A DNA stretch of 19,595 nt from UMGS1613 sp045636225. Lineage in GTDB: Bacteria > Bacillota_I > Bacilli_A > RF39 > UBA660. The DNA is taken from contig JAZTXB010000109.1 in the NCBI GenBank assembly GCA_045636225.1, forward strand, positions 1 through 19,595, written 5' to 3'. The notes under the pieces are model-generated. The model had not been told where the DNA came from. It did not search any database and saw nothing but the letters and a program-made list of their open reading frames with translations. Made by a program: the position numbers and the translations under genes. Within the stretch, counting starts at the first letter, position 1. Every line of letters starts with the position of its first letter. Shown here in pieces: positions 6,306 through 11,929 of the stretch.

Positions 6306-6313
6306 GTTTTTTT
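6279..6313 (+). terminator. Terminator overlapping the sigma gene stop
   Basis: AAACTTAAAC (6279-6288) pairs perfectly with GTTTAAGTTT (6300-6309), with an 11-base loop and T run 6307-6313. The TAA stop (6303-6305) lies in the 3' arm. Confidence 0.85.
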
Positions 6314-6343
6314 GATTAAATTATAAAAAAATAACATTTAATG

Positions 6344-6372
6344 TTGAAATGAAAAGTTATTTGTGCTATAAT
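6344..6372 (+). promoter_or_regulatory. tRNA promoter TTGAAA-17-TATAAT
   Basis: TTGAAA at 6344-6349, a 17-base spacer, perfect TATAAT at 6367-6372 preceded by TGC. The tRNA begins 14 bases later. It is the strongest promoter in the window, as expected for a tRNA. Confidence 0.9.
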
Positions 6373-6386
6373 CTATATGTGGCGAT

Positions 6387-6477
6387 GGAGTAGTACTCAA
6401 GAGGCTGAAGAGGCGCCCCTGCTAAGGGTGTAGACCGGGCAACTGGTGCGAGGGTTCAAATCCCTCCTGCTCCGCCA
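6387..6477 (+). tRNA. tRNA-Ser(GCT), integration target
   Basis: A complete class II tRNA with encoded CCA. Acceptor GGAGTAG pairs with CTGCTCC (one G-U pair) and the discriminator is G. The D stem is CTC/GAG, the anticodon stem CGCCC/GGGTG with loop CTGCTAA (anticodon GCT at 6421-6423). The long variable arm is ACCGG/CTGGT with loop GCAA. The T stem is GAGGG/CCCTC with loop TTCAAAT. It reads serine codons AGC/AGU. The part from the anticodon loop onward (6418 to the 3' end) recurs at 16324-16383, so a mobile element has integrated here and probably supplies the 3' half of the present gene. Confidence 0.96.
6418..6450 (+). other. attL core in tRNA-Ser
   Basis: 33 bases, from the anticodon loop to the end of the variable arm, identical to 16324-16356. 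Downstream of this identity the copies differ at four T-stem positions and then match again through the CCA. Crossover within the 33 bases is the simplest reading. Confidence 0.88.
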
Positions 6478-6492
6478 TTTTGGATTTTAAAG

Positions 6493-6524
6493 TCTTGATT
6501 TCCTTAGGGATTTCAAGATTTTTT
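6493..6524 (+). terminator. tRNA-Ser terminator on the element side
   Basis: TCTTGA (6493-6498) pairs with TCAAGA (6513-6518). An inner TCC/GGA pairing is separated by a small internal loop, and T run 6519-6524 follows. It is supplied by element DNA and replaces the chromosomal terminator now left at 16398-16426. Confidence 0.65.
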
Positions 6525-6557
6525 CATTTTTTGAAAAATTCATCAAAATTTATAAGG

Positions 6558-6597
6558 TTATCACAAATTATCACAAAGTATTACCGATTATTACACT
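6558..6597 (+). repeat. Four 10-bp tandem units near attL
   Basis: TTATCACAAA twice exactly (6558-6567, 6568-6577), then two diverged units GTATTACCGA and TTATTACACT. The 10-base period is one DNA turn, so bound proteins would stack on one face. They lie between attL and the TGGCTAC motifs; likely integrase, excisionase or host-factor sites. Confidence 0.7.
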
Positions 6598-6600
6598 TTT

Positions 6601-6683
6601 TGGCTACTTTTTGGGCTACAATTTTTATACTTGTTGTCATATAAAATAAGGGTATAAGGAAATAGGTCATAAAAAGTGGCTAC
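6601..6683 (+). repeat. Left arm-type sites (TGGCTAC)
   Basis: TGGCTAC at 6601-6607, TGGGCTAC at 6612-6619 followed by AATTTTTA, and TGGCTAC at 6677-6683. The first pair recurs in the same orientation at the right end (16189-16208), again followed by CATTTTTA. Direct repeats at both element ends next to a tyrosine integrase with an N-terminal arm-binding domain are the standard layout of arm sites. Confidence 0.75.
6629..6659 (+). promoter_or_regulatory. Left copy of a two-part motif shared with the int leader
   Basis: ACTTGTTGTC (6629-6638) and TAAGGGTATAAGG (6647-6659). Their reverse complements stand side by side at 14985-15007, just after the integrase promoter. In reverse complement, the two parts come in the opposite order here. 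Probably a binding site for an element regulator or integrase. Confidence 0.55.
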
Positions 6684-6718
6684 AAAACTAGTAAAATTAG
6701 AAGAAAATGAGGTAAGAA

Positions 6719-6949
6719 ATGAAAAATGAGTGGAAAGATTTAAGATTTAATCTAACTGAAGATATGAATAATATGATGATAGAACTTTTAATCACACAGC
6801 AAATGTTAAAAGAGGTTAAAGACTTATCTAAAAGACATAGAAAACTTTTAGAAGAGCATAAATGCGAATTATTAAAATTATTTAAAAGTGAGTTTCAAAA
6901 ACATAATGTGGAACAAATCAAAAATTATTATGAACTTATGGAAAAATAA
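6719..6949 (+). CDS. Small helical protein, FNLT family (element copy)
   Basis: 76 residues, charged and helical. The start has GAGGTAAGAA ahead of it. Alignable with the 83-residue protein at 4908-5159, outside the element: LRFNLTEDM against VKFNLTPTM at the start, and FKSEFQKHNVEQIKNYYEL against FINEFRKNNKEEILEYLRL at the end. The middle is diverged. No function is known to me. It is the first element gene after attL and the only rightward one before the leftward block; it is closed by a terminator shared with the convergent gene. That the host chromosome carries a relative a few genes away suggests a common source, or a role in interacting with a host protein. Confidence 0.8.
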   Translation: MKNEWKDLRFNLTEDMNNMMIELLITQQMLKEVKDLSKRHRKLLEEHKCELLKLFKSEFQKHNVEQIKNYYELMEK

Positions 6950-6950
6950 A

Positions 6951-6997
6951 AAAAGTGAGATAAGCATATACACTCAGTATATAACTTATCTCTTTTT
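6951..6997. terminator. Bidirectional terminator
   Basis: GAGATAAG (6957-6964) pairs with CTTATCTC (6985-6992), and an inner ATATAC pairs with GTATAT. A tracts precede and T tracts follow, so it can end both the gene at 6719 (plus) and the one at 6996 (minus). Confidence 0.88.
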
Positions 6998-7478
6998 ATT
7001 TATCTATAATAGTATGATAGCAAAGTCTATAACCTTTTAAGTCATCACCTAAAGAAATACTAGACATATCTAGTAGTCTATATTTAACACCATTAGTTTG
7101 TTTGAACTCTTGCATAAAGTCATTTACACAATTACATAGTAGTAAAGGTCGGATTCCACCTTTGACTAGCCATTGATTAAGTGGTGTTAGTATATCTATA
7201 CAAATCTGCAAGTAATAACTATTGTCTTTGAATAAGGCTTTATTGATAGTGATAGCACAAGCACTTGTATCAGTATTAGGTATTAGTGGTGTTCTAACAA
7301 TTAACTTGTCTATTAAGTTGATAGATAAGTCTTTTTTGCTTTCGGTGTTATAATCAGTGCATAGAAGTAATTTCTTAAATTCTTCTATACCATTTAAACC
7401 ACTAAGTAATCTATATATATCATTGTTGATATTAAGTGCCATTTCATTTGGCTTAGATTTAACATTAGTTAAAATCAT
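6996..7478 (-). CDS. Unknown element protein
   Basis: 160 residues, not recognised. Last gene of a leftward trio (7907 to 6996). Its ribosome site TAGG overlaps the stop of the gene before it, eight bases upstream, so translation is coupled. The sequence has alternating strand/helix character with a hydrophobic central stretch (about 95-118: LQICIDILTPLNQWL, RPLLLCNCVNDFM) containing a Cys-x-Cys. No signal peptide or clear membrane helix. Its place with a helix-turn-helix gene downstream of the replication gene suggests a part in replication, copy control or transfer, but this is position only. Confidence 0.75.
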   Translation of the reverse strand: MILTNVKSKPNEMALNINNDIYRLLSGLNGIEEFKKLLLCTDYNTESKKDLSINLIDKLIVRTPLIPNTDTSACAITINKALFKDNSYYLQICIDILTPLNQWLVKGGIRPLLLCNCVNDFMQEFKQTNGVKYRLLDMSSISLGDDLKGYRLCYHTIIDK

Positions 7479-7486
7479 AATTGTAC

Positions 7487-7732
7487 CTATAATATTCCGT
7501 GTTCTTTCTTGCCAAGTCTTAATTGATTATAATAACAAGTCGCACAATTTCGCTCAAAACCTGCCATTTCAAGTTGCCTACATAATTCATAAAAGTTATG
7601 TTCTTTTTTCATTTCATTAAGCCACCAACTATCATTTTCCATACTCATTAAGATATCATACTCTAAAGAGTATTTATCTATGTCTTTAAGTCCAAACATA
7701 TCAAGTAGTTCATTTAACTCATTATTTTTCAT
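7487..7732 (-). CDS. Unknown small element protein with C-x2-C
   Basis: 81 residues, not recognised. Strong ribosome site GGAGG (7746-7742) nine bases before ATG 7732, inside the end of the upstream gene, which it overlaps by 11 bases. Acidic N-terminus; a Trp-Trp pair near residue 36; the C-terminal part has ERNCATCYYNQLRLGKKE with two Cys spaced as C-x2-C plus basic residues, which could bind metal as a dimer or with a partner. Middle member of a coupled three-gene run. Confidence 0.75.
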   Translation of the reverse strand: MKNNELNELLDMFGLKDIDKYSLEYDILMSMENDSWWLNEMKKEHNFYELCRQLEMAGFERNCATCYYNQLRLGKKEHGIL

Positions 7733-7907
7733 TTGTCTTAACCTCCATACTTTCTAAAAATTTAAGCAATTCATATTCATTAACCAAATAACATTTTGGT
7801 GACTTTTTAGCTTTAATTTTACCTTTGTCTATTAAGCCCTTAAGATAAGGTATTGATATATGTGTCATCTCACTTATCTCGGCTAGTGTATAAAATCTTG
7901 TTAACAT
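7722..7907 (-). CDS. Xis/MerR-type helix-turn-helix protein
   Basis: 61 residues: a single HTH_17-type domain of the excisionase family. YTLAEISEMTHISIPYLKGLI forms the helix-turn-helix, followed by a basic wing (KGKIKAKKSPKCYLV) and the closing helix NEYELLKFLES. Excellent ribosome site (TATAGGAGG, seven bases before the ATG). Proteins of this size and type bind and bend DNA in excision or act as small regulators. It heads a leftward trio, with the G/C-rich block 7921-7986 directly upstream, so that block could be its target or hold its promoter. It is not next to the integrase, so it is less likely than the 14756 product to be the excisionase. Confidence 0.85.
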   Translation of the reverse strand: MLTRFYTLAEISEMTHISIPYLKGLIDKGKIKAKKSPKCYLVNEYELLKFLESMEVKTNEK

Positions 7908-7920
7908 ATTTCCTCCTATA

Positions 7921-7986
7921 CTATGGGTGGGGGGTAGGTTTCCCGCACTTTTCCACGAAAAAAGGACATATAGCCCTATGCCCCTA
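7921..7986. other. G/C-rich non-coding block, candidate origin (ori or oriT)
   Basis: In an otherwise very A/T-rich window this gap between the RepL-like gene and the next gene holds clustered G and C tracts: GGGTGGGGGG (7925-7934), CCCGCAC, CCACG, GCCCTATGCCCC (7973-7984). It has no open frame and no terminator. Replication or transfer origins often lie beside the rep gene and can carry such runs, so an origin is plausible; the nick site or type cannot be told from sequence alone. Confidence 0.45.
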
Positions 7987-7997
7987 CATAAATTTAC

Positions 7998-8525
7998 CTA
8001 ATCATTTTGGGTATTCCATTTACTTTTTTTAAATATTCTGTATAAAGTTGCATTGATGTAAGTTCCGTTCATAAAGATGAAAGGATTCATTAAATAGACA
8101 CTATTTTTACCGGACTTAGTCCTTGCCATAATGTTAAGTTCAATTAGATGATTTACACCCTCAGTAAAGGTATTATGTGAAATATCAACTAATTCCATAA
8201 ACCTTTGCTTTCCTATATTCATACCATCTTCAGTTAATATGCCACTTGTTTTATCTAAATAAGCAAGTGCAGTTAATATAATCTTGAACTCACTTTTAGT
8301 AAGTTCTTCTTTAGCAAGTAATCCTATTGTGTCCTTATATATTTTAACAAATGAATTGTTTTTCTTAATATACTTATGGTTGGCTCTATATTCCTTTTGC
8401 TCTTTAGTATCAACCCTTATACTATCGCCCTCACGCAAAGTATATTTGACTTCTCCTGTTTCAGTATCAACATAACTACATACAATTTCTTCTTCTTTAA
8501 TCTCCTTTCGTTTTAATTGTTCCAT
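7998..8525 (-). CDS. RepL-like replication initiator
   Basis: The start is ATG 8525, with AAGGAGG six bases upstream. An ATG at 8588 in the same frame lacks a ribosome site. 175 residues. Residues 1-35 are charged and include the TETGEVKY element often seen near the start of these proteins. The centre (about 65-135) is a winged helix (LTKSEFKIILTALAYLD, then ISHNTFTEGVNHLIELNIM). The end has the hallmark VYLMNPFIFMNGTYIN followed by LYRIF and a basic KKSKWN tail. This matches Firmicutes plasmid replication/maintenance proteins of the RepL type found on plasmids, phages and integrative elements. It would start replication of the excised circle, and the adjacent G/C-rich block is the natural candidate origin. 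A palindrome lies upstream. Could instead be a related RepA-type wing-helix protein. Confidence 0.78.
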   Translation of the reverse strand: MEQLKRKEIKEEEIVCSYVDTETGEVKYTLREGDSIRVDTKEQKEYRANHKYIKKNNSFVKIYKDTIGLLAKEELTKSEFKIILTALAYLDKTSGILTEDGMNIGKQRFMELVDISHNTFTEGVNHLIELNIMARTKSGKNSVYLMNPFIFMNGTYINATLYRIFKKSKWNTQND

Positions 8526-8592
8526 AGGTGTCCTCCTTGTAAAAATACATACCATTTTCGGCTTAAAAACAACATCAATAGAGCCCATATAC

Positions 8593-8621
8593 TTGGTGTA
8601 TTACATACCAATATATTGGTA
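8593..8621. promoter_or_regulatory. Palindromic operator upstream of rep
   Basis: Perfect 16-bp palindrome TACCAATATATTGGTA (8606-8621), with a further half-site TTGGTGTA at 8593-8600, so three TTGGT half-sites in a row. It lies about 80 bases before the supported rep start, in the likely promoter region. Probably bound by one of the small element regulators. Confidence 0.6.
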
Positions 8622-8889
8622 TCTATTTTTGATGAATTCCTTATAAAATAAGGTTAAGATGGCTGATGTTCTTCTTATTCTTTTCTTATACAAATTCTAG
8701 TATCATATTTTTGTCGTTTCATCTCTACTAATAGGTGTATTTGTAAGGTAGTATTATAATATATATAATATACTCTAGTGCATAAAACCACGTAGAAAGC
8801 CTTAAAATAGTGCTTAAAAGGCTTATTGTATGGCCTTATAATATTTTTACAATTAAATTATAATATTCTTTGCTAGTTTGTGTGAAGAT
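8622..8889. other. Intergenic stretch without a gene
   Basis: No supported coding region on either strand. It holds the upstream region of rep, an imperfect hairpin AAGCCTT...AAGGCTT (about 8797-8822) without a good T run, a nearby related GGCCTTATAA, and the left copy of a 16-bp direct repeat at 8839-8854. It may contain the leftward rep promoter and the end of the 8890 gene's transcript. Confidence 0.6.
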
Positions 8890-9192
8890 TTAAACCTTAA
8901 GAGAACTTGCTTGTGTTAGCATATAATTTGTAATTAACAACTCAATTGGAAATATATAGTAAGTAGTGCAATACTTACGATATTTCTTTATTGGTATATC
9001 AGTAATGTTTTCTAATAGTTCATCTATTTGGCTAATAGATAGTCCTAGCATATTCTTTAAATCTTTTGCTCTTATGTGGTAGCAATTAAACTCTAATCTT
9101 TCTTTAAGCCTATCTATATAAATGCTAGACTTGTCAGTAGTTGTATATTTTTTCTCTAACATATAAATTCCTCCTTTAATATTTTTACAATT
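8839..9192. repeat. 16-bp direct repeats flanking the 8890-9162 gene
   Basis: TAATATTTTTACAATT occurs exactly at 8839-8854 and 9177-9192, on either side of the small gene. The right copy overlaps that gene's leader just before its ribosome site. It could be duplicated leader DNA, or a regulator site; in AT-rich DNA some chance remains. Confidence 0.5.
8890..9162 (-). CDS. Small Xis-like DNA-binding protein
   Basis: 90 residues. Strong ribosome site GGAGG, seven bases before the ATG. Residues about 30-75 (IRAKDLKNMLGLSISQIDELL, then DIPIKKYRKYCTTYYIF, then PIELLITNYM) follow the layout of the HTH_17/excisionase family: helix, turn, recognition helix, two-stranded wing, closing helix. It is more diverged than the other three such proteins in the element. 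No other domain. Likely a regulator of the replication or excision genes; the palindrome at 8606-8621 on one side and the repeat in its own leader are possible targets. Function beyond DNA binding is a guess. Confidence 0.72.
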   Translation of the reverse strand: MLEKKYTTTDKSSIYIDRLKERLEFNCYHIRAKDLKNMLGLSISQIDELLENITDIPIKKYRKYCTTYYIFPIELLITNYMLTQASSLKV

Positions 9193-9214
9193 CTATTTTA
9201 AAATATTTTGGAGG

Positions 9215-9391
9215 CTAATTTCTAGATTTTGCAAAAACAAAAATGAGTGAATTTAGTTGCTCACTTGATAGGTAATATCTATTACCAACTTTAGTGTAGG
9301 ACACCTCGTTATTCTTTACCCAACTATAAAGAGTTTTATAAGATATACCTAATTCTTTACTAGCCACCTTTAAGGGTATTAAGTCTTTAAT
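9215..9391 (-). CDS. Xis/MerR-type HTH protein with probable AUU start
   Basis: The domain LKVASKELGISYKTLYSWVKN, wing SYTKVGNRYYL and helix SSEQLNSLIFV is a clear HTH_17/excisionase-type fold. The frame has no Met from the domain back to an ATG at 9490. That ATG would add about 30 implausible residues encoded across the promoter region. A strong ribosome site GAGGAGG (9406-9400) stands eight bases before ATT (9391-9389), in frame and just ahead of the domain, so initiation at AUU is the best reading; this rare start is known from infC, where it limits expression. A GTG at 9400 overlaps the ribosome site and is unlikely. Product 58 residues. Promoter TTGTAG-17-TACTAT lies just upstream. It is divergent from the cargo gene at 9536. 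Confidence 0.7.
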   Translation of the reverse strand: MKDLIPLKVASKELGISYKTLYSWVKNNEVSYTKVGNRYYLSSEQLNSLIFVFAKSRN

Positions 9392-9412
9392 ATTTAACAC
9401 CTCCTCATATAT

Positions 9413-9441
9413 ATAGTAGAATTTTGAGGTATAGACTACAA
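9413..9441 (-). promoter_or_regulatory. Leftward promoter for the AUU-started gene
   Basis: On the minus strand, TTGTAG (9441-9436), 17 bases, TACTAT (9418-9413). The leader would be very short and open almost at the GAGGAGG site. Moderate match only. Confidence 0.45.
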
Positions 9442-9469
9442 GTTTTGTTAATTTTTGTGTAAAAAAGTA

Positions 9470-9478
9470 TGGTATAAT
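9470..9478 (+). promoter_or_regulatory. Extended -10 promoter TGGTATAAT for cargo
   Basis: TGG plus perfect TATAAT and no good -35. It drives the gene at 9536 with a leader of about 50 bases. It lies back to back with the leftward promoter at 9413-9441. Confidence 0.7.
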
Positions 9479-9535
9479 ATTATATAGCAAGAGAAATTTT
9501 GAATGTTTTGAAATTTTTATTGGGGTGATTTATAG

Positions 9536-10171
9536 ATGAAAAAAGTATTTTTATATTTGTATCCTATAGAAGAATATACTAAAATGTTTTTGTATGATGA
9601 TAAAACTTATTCTAATTGGAAAGTTAAAAATCCACTTTTAGTATTAAATGAGTGCATAACAAAAAGATATAGGAATAATGATTATCAAGTTGTATTTGCT
9701 TTATATCCTGACAAAAATTTATTTGGGGTTATTCCAACTAAGGAAGATAAAATTATATTTACCGATATATCATTTCAAGAAGCAAGTGCATACAATGAAA
9801 AAGGAAATAAAAAAATGGACTTTGAGCCTAGATATCCAAATGAAGAGTTTTTAATAAGTCAATTAGGTAATATAGATGAATTGGTAATTGGCGGATATCA
9901 TGCTCAAGATTGTGTTAAAAGAGTTGGGGAAAAAGCATTGAGTATGGGTATTGATACAATTATTGATTTAGATTTAACAGATTTGTTTTTTTCACTTTAT
10001 AAACAAGAAAATTATTTTAATGTTGAAGAATATAATCCACAAAGATATAAAGAATATTTCATTAATAAAGCGTTAAAATATGGTGGGGAATTTGCTGAAA
10101 GAAGATTTAATGAAAATTATTCAAGTATGGCTTATGGATTTGATGTAGATAAGCATAAGAAAAGAAAATAA
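9536..10171 (+). CDS. Unknown cargo protein, faint isochorismatase-like C-terminal half
   Basis: 211 residues, first gene of the cargo run; GGGGTGATT ribosome site nine bases before the ATG. No signal peptide. I do not recognise the family with confidence. Residues about 115-150 (IDELVIGGYHAQDCVKRVGEKALSMGI, then DTIIDLDLTDLF) resemble the end of isochorismatase-like cysteine hydrolases, where a Cys after a glycine-rich strand is the nucleophile. The N-terminal Asp motif of that family is not evident, so this is a weak resemblance. The next gene (NTF2-like) follows after 13 bases, suggesting a two-gene small-molecule function. It could equally be a domain of unknown function. Confidence 0.8.
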   Translation: MKKVFLYLYPIEEYTKMFLYDDKTYSNWKVKNPLLVLNECITKRYRNNDYQVVFALYPDKNLFGVIPTKEDKIIFTDISFQEASAYNEKGNKKMDFEPRYPNEEFLISQLGNIDELVIGGYHAQDCVKRVGEKALSMGIDTIIDLDLTDLFFSLYKQENYFNVEEYNPQRYKEYFINKALKYGGEFAERRFNENYSSMAYGFDVDKHKKRK

Positions 10172-10184
10172 ATGGAGGCTTTTA

Positions 10185-10517
10185 ATGAATATGTGTGAAA
10201 AATGGTGTGAGGATTTAAAATCATTTTGGGAACAAAAAGATATAGATAATATTATAAGTTTATTTGATAAAAATGTTGTTTATTATGAAACACCTAAAGA
10301 AAAAGTTAATTCAATTAATGAGATAAGAGAAATGTGGAAAGAAATAAAAGGACAAAATACAAATAATATAGAGTTAAATATACTTTGCATAGATAATAAA
10401 AAATGTATTGCCAATTATATTTTAAATGATACAACAACTTATGATATGATTTATGAAATTGAGTTAAATGAAGATGGTAAATGTATTTACTTTAAACAAT
10501 GGTATATGGAATTTTAA
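10185..10517 (+). CDS. NTF2/SnoaL-like protein
   Basis: 110 residues; GGAGG seven bases before the ATG. The pattern CEKWCEDLKSFWEQKDIDNII, SLFDKNVVYYE, INEIREMWKEI, followed by alternating beta strands ending in YFKQWYMEF, matches the SnoaL/NTF2-like cone fold: N-terminal helices forming one wall, a DxxxxxxLF turn and a curved sheet. Members are small ligand-binding proteins, isomerases or dehydratases. Without visible catalytic residues I cannot say which, and a binding role is possible. Adjacent to the gene at 9536 and probably cotranscribed. A new promoter follows at 10559. Confidence 0.8.
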   Translation: MNMCEKWCEDLKSFWEQKDIDNIISLFDKNVVYYETPKEKVNSINEIREMWKEIKGQNTNNIELNILCIDNKKCIANYILNDTTTYDMIYEIELNEDGKCIYFKQWYMEF

Positions 10518-10558
10518 TGTTATTTGCTTATAAAAAATATTAAATTTAGTAGAATTCA

Positions 10559-10567
10559 TGATATAAT
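10559..10567 (+). promoter_or_regulatory. Extended -10 promoter TGATATAAT
   Basis: TGA plus perfect TATAAT, no clear -35. It starts the two-gene unit 10594-11890; GGGAGG ribosome site at 10581-10586. Confidence 0.7.
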
Positions 10568-10593
10568 ACTATACAAAAAAGGGAGGTTTTGAT

Positions 10594-11163
10594 ATGAAAG
10601 AAAAAGTATTAAATACTTATGATGGTAAAGAATATATCTTTTCAACTTACTTTATTATTAATAATAGTAGATTGTTTAGTACTAATAATTTTAACTTTGA
10701 AGATAATTTAAAAAATTGTTTTTATATAAAGAAATTTGGCTCAAATATTCATCCTAAAATTTATTTAGATATAAAAGAAAATAATAAGTGGATAAGTAAA
10801 AATAAATTTATTGGCGATTATAATTCACTTATGAATTTTATATATGAAAATCAAAATGCTTTTATATGTATAAGAGGTTTTAGTCGTGCTAGTATAGGTC
10901 AATTTATAAGAATACTAAATGAAACAAAAGGTATTAGTATTAGACCTGTTAAATTTAAAAATAAACTTGTAGAGGCTCAATATGAAAGACATATATTAAA
11001 AAAAGAGCAAAGAATAGAAAGTCTAAAAGAAAAATTAGAAACTAGTGATGAAATAGAAAATACAGAACAATATATGAAAATTTCAAATAGTGTATTTGGG
11101 GAAAATAGGCATAAATCAAGACAAAAGATTATTCAACTAAAGAATAATCTGTTTAGGAGGTAA
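10594..11163 (+). CDS. Unknown cargo protein with C-terminal coiled coil
   Basis: 189 residues, not recognised. GGGAGG ribosome site eight bases upstream. N-terminal half (1-115) has mixed strand/helix character with many aromatic residues and a basic patch (FICIRGFSRASIGQFIRIL). From about 122 it becomes highly charged and helical (EAQYERHILKKEQRIESLKEKLE), likely a coiled coil, ending in a basic helix. No signal or membrane segment. Its last two Arg codons are AGG AGG directly before TAA, and these form the ribosome site of the next gene, so the two are coupled. Confidence 0.85.
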   Translation: MKEKVLNTYDGKEYIFSTYFIINNSRLFSTNNFNFEDNLKNCFYIKKFGSNIHPKIYLDIKENNKWISKNKFIGDYNSLMNFIYENQNAFICIRGFSRASIGQFIRILNETKGISIRPVKFKNKLVEAQYERHILKKEQRIESLKEKLETSDEIENTEQYMKISNSVFGENRHKSRQKIIQLKNNLFRR

Positions 11164-11167
11164 AAAA

Positions 11168-11890
11168 ATGACTTTAATAGAATTATATAATTTAAAATTA
11201 AATGAATATAAGGAAACAGGGGTAAGAGAAAGACCTTGGAAGCTACTTGCTATGCTACTTTTGTCAGAGAAAGATAAATATGAGCCTTTAAGAAATTCAC
11301 AAGGAGAATTCTATAAAAAATATAAAGAAGAAATAGATAAAAAAATTGCTAAAGTAGAGAGAGATTTTAATTTCACTCACGAAGATATTGTAGAACATAT
11401 TGAAAAGACAGTTGAGTGTGATAATTTTGAAGAACAAAGAATTTGGTTTGTATTTGAAGATGGTTTTGGTGTATTAAATTGGGGTTTATTATATAGGGAA
11501 GAAAAAACTGCAGAGGAAATATATTCCGAGTATTATGACAATGATGATTTAAAGAAAGATTATGATATTGAGGAAAGAGCAATAGCAAACAATATCTCTA
11601 TTACAAAGTTAGATAACTTGTTAAATAGAATTCTTGAAAATCCAACAGAATTTTATAAAAGAATTTGTGATGAATTAACAGCAGAAGAGCGAGTATTTAT
11701 ATTAAGACACCTTGAAAATAAAAGTTGTATGAATTGCACAAATGGAAGTTGCAGAGTTGAATATAATGAAAAAGTTGGTGTTGATGAATTTGGAAAGCCA
11801 CAAGGTAGCGAGTGTGTTGGTTGGTTTAATGCAGAAATAATTGGTCGTAGTAAAGTTTTAAGAAAAACTGATATAAATAAATTAAGATAA
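11168..11890 (+). CDS. Unknown cargo protein with Cys4 cluster
   Basis: 240 residues; ribosome site GGAGG made by the end of the gene before it. N-terminal 150 residues are charged and helical, with a Trp/Phe-rich patch (RIWFVFEDGFGVLNWGLLY). Near residues 195-222 stands a compact cluster CMNCTNGSCRVEYNEK, GVDEFGKPQGSECVGW: Cys spaced C-x2-C-x4-C and a fourth about 21 further on, a plausible zinc site. I recall the same MNCTNGSCRVE/GKPQGS-CVGW signature in unnamed proteins of Firmicutes prophages and integrative elements, so it seems to be a mobile-element family without known function. C-terminal tail GRSKVLRKTDINKL is also part of that signature. Converges on the leftward operon over a shared terminator. 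Confidence 0.88.
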   Translation: MTLIELYNLKLNEYKETGVRERPWKLLAMLLLSEKDKYEPLRNSQGEFYKKYKEEIDKKIAKVERDFNFTHEDIVEHIEKTVECDNFEEQRIWFVFEDGFGVLNWGLLYREEKTAEEIYSEYYDNDDLKKDYDIEERAIANNISITKLDNLLNRILENPTEFYKRICDELTAEERVFILRHLENKSCMNCTNGSCRVEYNEKVGVDEFGKPQGSECVGWFNAEIIGRSKVLRKTDINKLR

Positions 11891-11929
11891 AAAAAGAGTG
11901 CTAACACTTAATTGTGTTGCACTTTTTTT
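11891..11929. terminator. Bidirectional terminator between convergent units
   Basis: AGTGCTAACAC pairs with GTGTTGCACT with one bulged A, loop TTAATT, A tract before and T tract after. It serves the rightward cargo and the leftward operon ending at 11928. Confidence 0.88.

Noticed and set aside
7357..7620. Plus-strand reading frame across the 6996 and 7487 genes
   Set aside because: It is antisense to two ribosome-site-supported genes and has no start signal of its own.
8526..8588. Longer start for the RepL-like gene
   Set aside because: No ribosome site before 8588, and the extra residues cover the leader; ATG 8525 has AAGGAGG at the right distance.
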